Source: SYFI01 sp046095485
GTDB lineage: Bacteria > Actinomycetota > Thermoleophilia > Miltoncostaeales > Miltoncostaeaceae
Assembly: GCA_046095485.1 (NCBI GenBank)
Contig: JBJTJN010000026.1
Coordinates: 1-11,768 of the forward strand
Length of the DNA: 11,768 nucleotides
Reading direction: 5' to 3'
A program made the position numbers and the translations under genes. Numbering within the stretch: position 1 is the stretch's first letter; the number at the start of each line of letters is the position of its first letter. This document shows, piece after piece, positions 1 through 6,310 of the stretch. A model generated the notes under the pieces. That model was given only the letters and a program-made list of their open reading frames with translations, had not been told where the DNA came from and made no database searches.

Positions 1-210
1 GACGCCATCGACAGCGTGTTCGACCGCTTCTACCGCGCTGATGCCGCCCGCGAGCGCGTGGACCAGCAGGGCGCGGGGCTGGGCCTGGCCATTGCCCGCG
101 GCATCGTTCGGGCCCACGGCGGCGACATCACCGTCCGGTCCGAGCCCGGTCGGGGCAGCGTCTTCATCGTGCGCCTGCCCCGCGACGCCCGGGTGCCTGC
201 GCGCGGGTAG
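1..210 (+). CDS. Sensor histidine kinase, C-terminal fragment (ATPase domain)
   Basis: Only the last 69 codons are present; the gene enters from the left edge and ends at TAG 208-210. The visible part is the end of a HATPase_c domain. It has an F-box-like DRFYRAD stretch, then the G2 glycine box GAGLGLAIARGIVRAHGG, then a closing strand (GSVFIVRLP) typical of the ATP-binding fold of two-component sensor kinases of the PhoR/EnvZ type. In that family this domain binds ATP and phosphorylates the histidine of the dimerisation domain, which lies outside the window along with any sensor and membrane parts. The partner response regulator is not visible. The stop codon overlaps a possible -10 element for the next gene, so the SDR gene may be transcribed independently. 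The family call is safe; the signal sensed cannot be inferred. Confidence 0.9.
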   Translation, partial: DAIDSVFDRFYRADAARERVDQQGAGLGLAIARGIVRAHGGDITVRSEPGRGSVFIVRLPRDARVPARG

Positions 211-213
211 GCT
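208..213 (+). promoter_or_regulatory. Possible -10 element (TAGGCT) for a leaderless SDR transcript
   Basis: TAGGCT fits the actinobacterial -10 pattern TANNNT and ends 7 bases before the GTG start at 221, where no Shine-Dalgarno sequence is visible. The first three bases are also the stop codon of the kinase gene. No convincing -35 box is seen. The same spacing recurs upstream of rmlA, the nucleotidyltransferase and the membrane-protein gene, which is the main support. Confidence 0.3.
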
Positions 214-220
214 CCCGCGG

Positions 221-1093
221 GTGAGCACTCCCGTCGCACTGGTCACCGGCGCCGGCCGAGGGGTCGGCCGCGCCACCGCCGAGCGCATGGCGCGCGGCGG
301 ATACGCGGTGGTGGCGGGCGTGCGCGATGTCGCCCGCGCGCAGGAGGAGTACGACGACCCGTCGGCGCTCACCCTGGTGGAGCTCGACGTCACGCGCCCC
401 GAGCAGATCACCGCCGCCGCCGCGGTGGCCACCGACCTGGCCGGCGGGGGCGCGATCGACGTGCTGGTGAACAACGCGGCCTACGCGATGATGGGCCCGC
501 AGGAGAGCGGCGACCTGGGCGTGGCGCGCGAGATGTTCGAGACCAACGTGTGGGGGGCCGCCGCGGTGGTGCAGGCGGTGGCGCCGGCCATGCGCGAGGC
601 CCGGCGCGGCACGATCGTCACGGTGTCGTCCATCGGCGCGCGGCTCACCAACCCCCTGGTGGGCTTCTACCACGCCTCCAAGTACGCGCTCAACGCCCTG
701 TCCGAGGCCCTCTCGGTGGAGATGGGCCCGTTCGGCGTGCGGGTCATCATGATCGAGCCCGGGATGATCGACACCGACTTCCCCAGCGCCACGCGGCTCA
801 CCGGCGGGGTGACCGACCCCGACTCGCCGTATGCGCCGTTGTTCGGCGACCTGCGCGCGGGGTTCGGCAAGTGGCGCGAGCGCCCCGACTCCAGCACGGC
901 CGCCTCGTGCGCCGAGGCCATCTGGGGCGCCCTGCACGCCGACCCGCCGCCCATCCGCGTGGTGGTGGGAGACGACGCCGCCGAGCTCGATGCGGCTATC
1001 CGCACGTCGGCCGACGACGCCGAGTTCCAGGAGCGCCTGCGGGGCTTCCTCGACCTCGATTGGGCACCGGGGCCCCCGAGCCCGCGGGACTGA
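221..1093 (+). CDS. Short-chain dehydrogenase/reductase (SDR), classical type
   Basis: A 290-residue NAD(P)-dependent oxidoreductase of the classical SDR family. The Rossmann cofactor motif TGAGRGVG is at residues 9-16, the NNAAY variant of the NNAG motif at 84-88, the structural Asn in TNVWG at about 109, the catalytic Ser in VTVSS at about 136, and the catalytic pair YHASK (Tyr150, Lys154), followed by the EPG loop near 179-181. Length and motif order are those of an active enzyme, probably cytosolic. The reading frame is open further upstream, but GTG 221 places the glycine motif at the usual distance from the N-terminus. The stop overlaps the glycerate kinase start by one base (TGATG), which suggests translational coupling. 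The substrate cannot be read from sequence. An arginine just after the second strand (GVRD, residues 33-36) hints at NADPH preference, but weakly. Confidence 0.88.
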   Translation: MSTPVALVTGAGRGVGRATAERMARGGYAVVAGVRDVARAQEEYDDPSALTLVELDVTRPEQITAAAAVATDLAGGGAIDVLVNNAAYAMMGPQESGDLGVAREMFETNVWGAAAVVQAVAPAMREARRGTIVTVSSIGARLTNPLVGFYHASKYALNALSEALSVEMGPFGVRVIMIEPGMIDTDFPSATRLTGGVTDPDSPYAPLFGDLRAGFGKWRERPDSSTAASCAEAIWGALHADPPPIRVVVGDDAAELDAAIRTSADDAEFQERLRGFLDLDWAPGPPSPRD

Positions 1094-2208
1094 TGCGGGT
1101 CGTCGCGGCGCCCGCGCCCTTCAAGGCGGCGCTGGGCCCGGCGGACGCCGCGGCGGCAATCGCCACCGGCGCGGGCCTGGCGGGCGCGGAGGTGCTGCAG
1201 GTGCCCGTGGCCGACGGCGGGGAGGGCACGCTCGACGCCCTGGTGGCGGCGTCGGGTGGTCAGCTGGTGCAGGCGGCCGCGCGCGACCCCCTGGGGCGTC
1301 CCATCACGGCGGCCTACGGCCTGCTGCCCGACGGCACCGCGGTGGTGGAGCTGGCGCAGGCATCGGGTTATGAGCGCCTGGCCGATCATGAGCGCGATCC
1401 GGAGGCCACCAGCACCGCGGGCACGGGCGACCTCATGCGCGCCGCGCTCGACGCCGGATGCACGCGCATGATCGTGGGCGTGGGGGGCAGCGCCACCACC
1501 GATGGCGGGCTGGGCCTGGCCATCGCGCTGGGCGCTCGCGTGCTGGACGACAACGACGAGGAACTGCTGGGCATCGGCGGTGCGCTGCTGCGCGTGCGGC
1601 GGGTGGACCTCTCCGGGCTCGATCCCCGACTGGCGTCGGTGCCCATCGACGTGGCGTGCGATGTGAACAGCCCGCTCGTCGGGCCGCAGGGCGCGGCGCA
1701 GGTGTTCGGCCCCCAGAAGGGGGCCACGCCCACGGCCGTGGAGCGCCTGGACGAGGGTCTCGCGAACCTGGCGGGGGTGCTCGCGGGCGAGGGGCTGCCC
1801 GATGTGTCGGCCGTTCCCCGCGCGGGCGCGGCGGGCGGTGCGGCAGGCGGCATGATGGCCATGCTCGGCGCGACGCTCACCGATGGCGGGGCGCTCGTCG
1901 TGCGCGCGGCCGGGCTGGCCGATGCCCTGGTCGGCGCCGACCTGTGCATCACCGGCGAGGGCCGCCTCGATGCCCAGACCCTCACCGGCAAGGCTCCCGC
2001 CGCGGTGGCCGCCGCCTGCGCCGATGCCGGGGTTCCGTGCGTGGGGCTGTTCGGCCAGGTGGACGTGCCGCCGGGGGTCGCCCGGCAGATGGGCCTCGTG
2101 GCGGCGCTTCCGATCGGCCGGGCGGTGCGCCCGCTACCCGACGCCCTGGCTGCCACCGCCGACGACCTGGCCGCCGCCGCGGCGTGCGTGGCGGCGCTGC
2201 GCGCCTGA
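1093..2208 (+). CDS. glxK: Glycerate kinase, class I (GlxK/GarK family)
   Basis: A 371-residue kinase that phosphorylates D-glycerate with ATP, normally to 2-phosphoglycerate in this family, linking glyoxylate or sugar-acid breakdown to glycolysis. Family landmarks are in order: APFKAALGPADAA near the N-terminus, ADGGEGT at 40-46, ELAQASG at about 86-92, the TSTAGTGDL loop around 107-114, GGSATTDGGLG at 131-141, a DVNSPLVGPQGAAQVFGPQKGA stretch split across the middle, and ITGEGRLDAQTLTGKAP in the C-terminal third. Length matches the family (about 370-380). ATG 1093 overlaps the SDR stop, with no clear ribosome binding site, so translation is probably coupled to the SDR gene. The SDR is not the family usually acting as tartronate semialdehyde reductase, so a shared pathway is only possible. 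Family assignment is firm; exact product isomer is inferred. Confidence 0.93.
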   Translation: MRVVAAPAPFKAALGPADAAAAIATGAGLAGAEVLQVPVADGGEGTLDALVAASGGQLVQAAARDPLGRPITAAYGLLPDGTAVVELAQASGYERLADHERDPEATSTAGTGDLMRAALDAGCTRMIVGVGGSATTDGGLGLAIALGARVLDDNDEELLGIGGALLRVRRVDLSGLDPRLASVPIDVACDVNSPLVGPQGAAQVFGPQKGATPTAVERLDEGLANLAGVLAGEGLPDVSAVPRAGAAGGAAGGMMAMLGATLTDGGALVVRAAGLADALVGADLCITGEGRLDAQTLTGKAPAAVAAACADAGVPCVGLFGQVDVPPGVARQMGLVAALPIGRAVRPLPDALAATADDLAAAAACVAALRA

Positions 2209-2243
2209 GGCGCCGGGCGCGCGGCGCCGTCGCGCTTCGCGCC
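2209..2243 (+). terminator. GC-rich inverted repeats after glycerate kinase, weak terminator candidate
   Basis: Directly after the stop codon, two GGCGCC copies (2209-2214 and 2223-2228) can pair across an 8-base loop. A smaller CGCG-CTT-CGCG hairpin follows at 2231-2241. No T-run follows, so this is not a standard intrinsic terminator. It lies in the 88-base gap that separates the SDR-glxK pair from rmlA. Confidence 0.25.
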
Positions 2244-2282
2244 GTCGTGCATCGCGAGCCCGTGGCGAATCGGCCCCGCTGC

Positions 2283-2288
2283 TAGGGT
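2283..2288 (+). promoter_or_regulatory. Possible -10 element (TAGGGT) for a leaderless rmlADB transcript
   Basis: TAGGGT matches TANNNT and ends 8 bases before the GTG start of rmlA. No Shine-Dalgarno sequence lies between them, consistent with a leaderless mRNA starting at or next to the GTG. A -35 box is not recognisable at the expected distance. The 88-base gap upstream is the only sizeable non-coding space before the rml genes, so a promoter is expected here. Confidence 0.4.
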
Positions 2289-2296
2289 CGCCCGTC

Positions 2297-3370
2297 GTGA
2301 GCAGGGAACTCAAGGGATTGGTGCTCTCGGGCGGCGCCGGCACGCGGCTCCGGCCCATCACGCACACCTCGGCCAAGCAGCTGGTGCCCGTGGCCAACAA
2401 GCCCGTGCTCTTCTACGGGCTCGAGGCCCTGCGCGATGCCGGCATCACCGACATCGGCATCATCATCGGCGACACCGGTGACGAGATCCGCGAGGCCATC
2501 GGCGACGGCTCGGCCCTGGGCGTGCGGGTCACGTTCATCCCGCAGTCGGCGCCCCTGGGGCTGGCCCACGCGGTGCTGACGGCCGAGGACTTCCTCGGCG
2601 ACAGCCCCTTCGTGATGTACCTGGGCGACAACCTGCTGCGCGACGGCATCACGCCCCTGGTGGACGAGTTCCGCGCCTCCGACCCCGACGCCATGATCCT
2701 GCTGCAGCACGTGCCCAACCCGTCGTCGTACGGCGTGGCGGTGCTGGACGGCGACCGCGTGGTGAACCTCGAGGAGAAGCCCGCCCAGCCGAAGAGCGAC
2801 CTGGCGTTGGTGGGCGTGTACATGTTCACGCCCGCGATCCTCGACGCCGCCAAGAAGATCGAGCCCTCTGCGCGTGGCGAGCTGGAGATCACCGACGCCA
2901 TCCAGTTCCTCATCGACCAGGGCCGCCGGGTGGAGCCGCACGTGGTGACCGGCTGGTGGAAGGACACCGGCCAGGTGGAGGACATGCTCGAGGCCAACCG
3001 GCTGATCCTCGACGTCATCGAGCCGCGCGTGGACGGCGAGCTGGTCGACAGCGACATCGAGGGCCGCGTGGTGATCGAGGCCGGCGCCCGCCTGGTGAAC
3101 AGCCACGTACGCGGCCCCGCGGTGATCGGCCAGGGCGCCGTGGTGGAGAACGCCTACATCGGGCCCTACTCGTCCATCTCCACCGGCTGCGTGGTGCGCC
3201 GCGCGGAGATCGAGCACTCGATCCTGCTCGAGCGCGTGCACGTGGAAGACCTGGACGCCCGCGTGGAGAGCAGCCTCATCGGCCGCGACGTGCGCATCAC
3301 CCGCAGCGACGCCAAGCCCCGGGCCTACCGGTTCGTGCTGGGCGACTCGTCGGTGATCGGCCTCACCTAG
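2297..3370 (+). CDS. rmlA: Glucose-1-phosphate thymidylyltransferase, long form (RmlA)
   Basis: A 357-residue enzyme joining glucose-1-phosphate and dTTP to dTDP-glucose, the first step of dTDP-sugar synthesis. The N-terminal nucleotidyltransferase domain (about 1-240) shows LSGGAGTRLRP near 10-20, KQLVPVANKP near 27-36, the metal-binding YLGDN near 108-112, LEEKPAQPKSDLALVGVY around 158-174 and GWWKDTGQVEDMLEANR around 218-234. The remaining 120 residues form a left-handed beta-helix-like repeat region (VVIEAGARL, AVIGQGAVVENAYIGPYSSI). This makes it the long form, about 60 residues longer than the classical RmlA, and common in actinobacterial and archaeal dTDP-sugar clusters. GTG 2297 leaves only six residues before the glycine-rich loop and sits just after a -10-like TAGGGT. 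rmlD follows after 9 bases. The C-terminal domain could also indicate a bifunctional sugar-phosphate transferase, but the neighbours favour RmlA. Confidence 0.92.
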   Translation: MSRELKGLVLSGGAGTRLRPITHTSAKQLVPVANKPVLFYGLEALRDAGITDIGIIIGDTGDEIREAIGDGSALGVRVTFIPQSAPLGLAHAVLTAEDFLGDSPFVMYLGDNLLRDGITPLVDEFRASDPDAMILLQHVPNPSSYGVAVLDGDRVVNLEEKPAQPKSDLALVGVYMFTPAILDAAKKIEPSARGELEITDAIQFLIDQGRRVEPHVVTGWWKDTGQVEDMLEANRLILDVIEPRVDGELVDSDIEGRVVIEAGARLVNSHVRGPAVIGQGAVVENAYIGPYSSISTGCVVRRAEIEHSILLERVHVEDLDARVESSLIGRDVRITRSDAKPRAYRFVLGDSSVIGLT

Positions 3371-3379
3371 GCGGCTGCG

Positions 3380-4216
3380 GTGCGCGCGCTGGTCATCGGG
3401 CACCGGGGCATGCTCGGCACCGACCTCATGCACCACCTCGCGGCCGAGGGGCACCACGCCGCGGGCCTCGACCTGCCCGAGCTCGACATCACCGACCGCC
3501 GGGCCACCATCCGCGCCGTGGGCGAGGCCGCGCCCGACGTGGTGTTCCACCTGGCCGCGTGGACCGACGTGGACGGCGCCGAGGAGAACGAGGAGCAGGC
3601 GCTGCTGGTGAACGGCGAGGGCACGCGCAACGTGGCCATCGCCGCGCGCGACGCCGGCGCTGCCCTGGTGGCCGTGAGCACCGACTACGTGTTCCCGGGC
3701 ACGGGCGGGCCGTATGCGGAGGATGACGCCACCGACCCCATCCAGGCCTACGGGCGCACCAAGCTGGCGGGCGAGCGCCTGGCCGAGCTCGAGTACCCCG
3801 AGGGCACGCGCATCGGCCGCACCGCGTGGCTGTACGGCGCGCATGGCCGCAACTTCGTGGACACCATGATCGGCCTGGGGTCCGACCCCTCACGCGACCA
3901 TGTGGACGTAGTGGCCGACCAGGTGGGCTGCCCCACCTGGACCCGCGATCTGTGCCCGGCGCTCGTGGCGCTGGCCGACCAGCCCCCCGGCATCTACCAC
4001 GTGGCCGGCGGTGGAAGCACCACCTGGGCCGACTTCGCGCGCGAGGCCTATTCCCTGGCAGGCGTGGAGTGCGAGGTGCGCGACACCCCCACCGAGGCCT
4101 TCGCCCGCCCGGCGCCCCGCCCCGCGGTGAGCGTGCTCGAGGTGACCCACGAGGGAGCCCCGCGCCTGCGCGCGTGGGAGGATGCCCTCGCCGACTACAT
4201 CAGGGAGCGTTCGTGA
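3380..4216 (+). CDS. rmlD: dTDP-4-dehydrorhamnose reductase (RmlD)
   Basis: A 278-residue NAD(P)H-dependent reductase of the extended-SDR RmlD family; it reduces dTDP-4-dehydro-L-rhamnose to dTDP-L-rhamnose. The cofactor loop GHRGMLGTD is at 7-15, FHLAAWTDVDGAE at about 56-68, STDYVF at 100-105 (catalytic Thr/Ser region), YGRTK at 124-128 (catalytic Tyr and Lys), and RTAWLYG at 147-153, all characteristic of RmlD. It begins with GTG nine bases after the rmlA stop, without a strong ribosome binding site, and its last four bases (GTGA) overlap the start of rmlB. Gene order rmlA-rmlD-rmlB with overlap argues for one transcript. RmlD normally acts on the RmlC product, and RmlC is absent from this window. 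Length is slightly under the usual 285-300, with no missing motif. Confidence 0.92.
   Translation: MRALVIGHRGMLGTDLMHHLAAEGHHAAGLDLPELDITDRRATIRAVGEAAPDVVFHLAAWTDVDGAEENEEQALLVNGEGTRNVAIAARDAGAALVAVSTDYVFPGTGGPYAEDDATDPIQAYGRTKLAGERLAELEYPEGTRIGRTAWLYGAHGRNFVDTMIGLGSDPSRDHVDVVADQVGCPTWTRDLCPALVALADQPPGIYHVAGGGSTTWADFAREAYSLAGVECEVRDTPTEAFARPAPRPAVSVLEVTHEGAPRLRAWEDALADYIRERS
4202..4207 (+). promoter_or_regulatory. Ribosome binding site of rmlB
   Basis: AGGGAG lies 5 bases upstream of the GTG at 4213, inside the 3' end of rmlD. It supports GTG 4213 as the start and a 4-base GTGA stop/start overlap, a layout typical of translationally coupled genes. Confidence 0.65.
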
Positions 4217-5205
4217 AGGTCCTCATCACCGGCGGGTGCGGGTTCATCGGGTCCGAGGTCATCCGCGTGGCCATCGAGCAGGGCCACCAGGTGGTCAACC
4301 TCGACAAGCTCACCTACGCGGGCAACCCGGCCAACGTGGCCGAGCTCATGGACAACCCGCTGTACGCGTTCATCCACGGCGACATCGCCGACCCCGATGT
4401 GGCGCAGCAGGCGGTGGACGGCTGCGAGGTGGTCATCAACCTGGCCGCCGAGAGCCACGTGGACCGATCGCTGCACAACCCCACCGAGTTCATCCAGACC
4501 GACGTGGTGGGCACGGCCACGCTCATCATGGCCGCGCGCGAGGCCGGCGTGCGGCGGTTCGTGCAGGTGAGCACCGACGAGGTGTACGGATCCATCCCCA
4601 CCGGCGCCTTCCGCGAGACCGACCCCATCCAGCCCTCGTCGCCCTACTCGGCCAGCAAGGCCGGCGGCGACCTGCAGGCCCTGGCCATCCACCACACCTT
4701 CGGGTACGACATCGTCATCACGCGCGGGTCGAACACCTACGGGCCGCGCCAGTACCCCGAGAAGCTCGTGCCGCTGTTCATCACGAATGCCCTCGACGGC
4801 CTTCCGCTGCCGGTGTACGGCGATGGGCAGCAGGTGCGCGACTGGATCCACGTGCGCGACCACGCCGAGGGCATCTGGTTCGCGATGGAGCACGGCGAGG
4901 CGGGCCAGGCGTACAACGTGGGCGGCGGCAATGAGTGGCCCAACCTGGAGATCACCCAGCGCATCCTCGCCCACACCGGCGCCTCCGACGATCTCATCAC
5001 CTACGTGGAGGACCGCCCCGGCCACGACCGGCGCTACGCGCTGGACACCTCGAAGATGCGCGCCATGGGCTGGGCCCCGCAGGTGGACTTCGACGAGGGC
5101 CTGGCCGCCACCGTGGAGTGGTACCGCGATGGCCGCCCCTGGTGGGAGCCCATCAAGAGCGGTGAGTACGCGGAGTGGTACGCGAAGAACTACGCGTCGC
5201 GCTGA
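4213..5205 (+). CDS. rmlB: dTDP-glucose 4,6-dehydratase (RmlB)
   Basis: A 330-residue NAD-dependent extended SDR converting dTDP-glucose to dTDP-4-keto-6-deoxyglucose, the branch point for rhamnose and other deoxysugars. The Rossmann motif TGGCGFIGS is at 6-14, DKLTYAGNPANV at 31-42 (typical of RmlB), NLAAESHVDRS at 76-86, the catalytic STDEVYG at 120-126 with the Asp-Glu pair used in dehydration, YSASK at 145-149, and SNTYGPRQYPEKLVP at 173-187, which contacts the nucleotide sugar. A C-terminal substrate-binding region with VYGDGQQVRDWIHVRDH follows. Length is normal and all catalytic residues are present. It is the last gene of the rml cluster. The next gene is a small ORF on the opposite strand whose stop lies 28 bases away, so transcription converges there. 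Confidence 0.95.
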   Translation: MKVLITGGCGFIGSEVIRVAIEQGHQVVNLDKLTYAGNPANVAELMDNPLYAFIHGDIADPDVAQQAVDGCEVVINLAAESHVDRSLHNPTEFIQTDVVGTATLIMAAREAGVRRFVQVSTDEVYGSIPTGAFRETDPIQPSSPYSASKAGGDLQALAIHHTFGYDIVITRGSNTYGPRQYPEKLVPLFITNALDGLPLPVYGDGQQVRDWIHVRDHAEGIWFAMEHGEAGQAYNVGGGNEWPNLEITQRILAHTGASDDLITYVEDRPGHDRRYALDTSKMRAMGWAPQVDFDEGLAATVEWYRDGRPWWEPIKSGEYAEWYAKNYASR

Positions 5206-5233
5206 CGGGGCGGCCGGCGTGCGGCGCCTGCCG

Positions 5234-5410
5234 TCACCGGCTGATCACCTGATGCGCAGCCTCGTGGGGTAGGTGCTCCGGTAGCGCATGCCGGTGGTGG
5301 CGTCGCGCACGGAACAGGTCGATCGCCAGCATCACCACGATGCCGACGCCAAGTGCGAACCACGCCCACAGGGGCACCGCGAAGTCGAGGGCCTCGGTCA
5401 CCGCGTGCAT
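5234..5410 (-). CDS. Small TerC-N-terminus-like membrane protein or truncated terC remnant
   Basis: A short minus-strand ORF of 58 codons from ATG 5410 to TGA 5234. It encodes one hydrophobic, tryptophan-containing segment (VPLWAWFALGVGIVVMLAID, about residues 12-31), then a basic patch (RARRHHRH) and a short tail ending AAHQVISR. The helix, the DLF motif after it and the following His/Arg stretch resemble the first helix of TerC/Alx-family membrane proteins; that comparison is from memory. A complete TerC has about 300 residues and many helices, so this is either an independent single-span protein or the surviving N-terminus of a deleted gene. GGAGGT at 5411-5416 touches the ATG and lies 9 bases from an in-frame GTG at 5401, so the real start may be GTG 5401 (55 residues). 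The gene converges with rmlB and diverges from the nucleotidyltransferase gene. Confidence 0.5.
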   Translation of the reverse strand: MHAVTEALDFAVPLWAWFALGVGIVVMLAIDLFRARRHHRHALPEHLPHEAAHQVISR

Positions 5411-5416
5411 ACCTCC
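5411..5416 (-). promoter_or_regulatory. Strong Shine-Dalgarno ahead of the small membrane ORF
   Basis: The minus strand reads GGAGGT here, a near-perfect ribosome binding site. It directly abuts ATG 5410, which is too close, but stands 9 bases from the in-frame GTG at 5401. It supports real translation of the small ORF and suggests the GTG as start. Confidence 0.5.
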
Positions 5417-5578
5417 GCTCGATCACTGGATCTCGAGCCGAGGTCTCCCCCACCCGGTGGTGGGCGGCACGGCCGGAGCCCTGGGGCTCGTAATGACGAC
5501 CGGTGCCCTACGCGGGGTACTCCCCTTGGCGGTGCCAACGGTGTGCGTGCGCGGCGTCCGGCGCCTGAGGACTAAACA

Positions 5579-5592
5579 TATCAGAACTGATA
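5579..5592. promoter_or_regulatory. Palindromic operator candidate TATCAG-AA-CTGATA
   Basis: A perfect 6-base inverted repeat with a 2-base spacer. Its right end overlaps the first two bases of the likely -10 box TAACAT and it ends 10 bases before the ATG at 5603. A second, smaller inverted repeat, TGAT-AAC-ATCA (5588-5598), overlaps it. The position is ideal for a repressor that blocks RNA polymerase. The downstream HTH protein is the obvious candidate binder, as in autoregulated toxin-antitoxin operons; this link is inference. Confidence 0.55.
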
Positions 5593-5596
5593 ACAT
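5591..5596 (+). promoter_or_regulatory. Likely -10 element (TAACAT) for the nucleotidyltransferase/HTH operon
   Basis: TAACAT fits TANNNT and ends 6 bases before ATG 5603. No Shine-Dalgarno sequence fits between them, suggesting a leaderless transcript. It lies inside the most AT-rich patch of the window and overlaps the palindrome. A -35 hexamer is not convincing; TGAGGA at 5566-5571 is the nearest weak candidate. Confidence 0.5.
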
Positions 5597-5602
5597 CACG
5601 TC

Positions 5603-6310
5603 ATGGCCCTGACCGAACCCGCACCCCGCGGACCGGCGCTGGAGGAGGTGCTGCGCTCGGCGGCGGTGCTGCAGGAGGTGGTGCCCGATGCCGTGCTGGT
5701 GGGCGGGGCCGCCGCCGCGCTTCACGCCGGGCATCGGGATTCGTTCGGCCACGACCACGTGCTGCCCGACCTCGCGCAGCGGTACGCGGACGTGCTCGAG
5801 GCCGTCGAGGCCACCGATGGCTGGGCCACGTCCGTGCGGGCATCGCGACCCCCGATGACGATCATGGGGTCCCTGGGCGGCATCGAGGCCGGGCTCCGCC
5901 AGATGCGGCGCACGCGACCGCTCGAGACCATTCGCGTGGACCTCGGCGACGGGCTGCAGGTGATTGCCCCCACCGCCGATGAGATGCTGCGCGTCAAGGC
6001 CTACCTGGTGGTGCAGCGCAACCAGGTGCGCGACTACCTCGACGTGGTGGCGTTGGCCGACCACCTGGGCCACGGCCACGCCGTGGAGGTGCTCGGTGGC
6101 ATCGACGACTACTACGACGACCGCTCGGGCGAGCATGGGTCGGTGCTCACGGCGCTGGTAATGCGCCTCGCCCGCCCCGATCCGCGCGACGCGGCCGTCA
6201 CGCGCGAGCTGCCGCGCTACAAGGCGCTCGACCCGAGGTGGCACGACTGGCGCGTGGTGGTGCGCGACTGCGAGGCGCTGGCCATGGACATCGCGGAGAA
6301 GGGCGCATGA
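5603..6310 (+). CDS. AbiEii-like nucleotidyltransferase, putative toxin-like partner
   Basis: A 235-residue soluble protein resembling the nucleotidyltransferase fold of AbiEii/AbiGii-type toxins. The N-terminal half has LVGGAAAALHAGHR at 32-45, matching the GG-x-A-x-x-L-H/R pattern that opens the fold, followed by SFGHDHV at 47-53 where the metal-binding acidic pair is expected. Here only Asp51 is acidic; the position two residues before it is Gly49, so the DxD pair looks incomplete. Later landmarks are GSLGGIEAGLRQMRRTRPLE near 91-110 and EMLRVKAYLVVQRNQVRDYLDVVALADHLG near 131-160, where the Lys and RDYLDV segments resemble the C-terminal part of the AbiEii family. No membrane segment or signal peptide is present. 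Its stop overlaps the start of the HTH gene (ATGA). ATG 5603 follows a leaderless-type promoter with a palindrome. Function as a toxin is unproven; it could be a housekeeping-type regulator pair in actinobacteria. Confidence 0.65.
   Translation: MALTEPAPRGPALEEVLRSAAVLQEVVPDAVLVGGAAAALHAGHRDSFGHDHVLPDLAQRYADVLEAVEATDGWATSVRASRPPMTIMGSLGGIEAGLRQMRRTRPLETIRVDLGDGLQVIAPTADEMLRVKAYLVVQRNQVRDYLDVVALADHLGHGHAVEVLGGIDDYYDDRSGEHGSVLTALVMRLARPDPRDAAVTRELPRYKALDPRWHDWRVVVRDCEALAMDIAEKGA

Larger units (their letters stand above)
5411..5602. other. Divergent intergenic region with several inverted repeats
   Basis: This 192-base gap separates the small minus-strand ORF from the + strand nucleotidyltransferase gene and must hold both promoters. 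Three GC-rich inverted repeats are visible: CCCACC-CGGT-GGTGGG at 5449-5464, GAGCCC-TG-GGGCTC at 5476-5489 and GGGG-TACT-CCCC at 5514-5525. None is followed by a T-run, so none looks like a simple intrinsic terminator. The final 32 bases (5571-5602) fall to about one third G+C in an otherwise very GC-rich window and carry the palindrome and -10 element listed separately. No tRNA fold or convincing protein is seen in the gap. Confidence 0.6.

Noticed and set aside
2282..3844. Long minus-strand ORF of 520 codons opposite rmlA and rmlD
   Set aside because: Its translation is rich in His, Val, Gly and Arg with no domain, as expected antisense to GC-rich genes. The + strand carries well-defined RmlA and RmlD motifs.
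5190..5453. Minus-strand ORF of 87 codons over the region after rmlB
   Set aside because: It is Arg/Pro/Gly-rich without a motif and runs into the end of rmlB. The neighbouring frame 5234-5410 gives a coherent membrane helix with a ribosome binding site.
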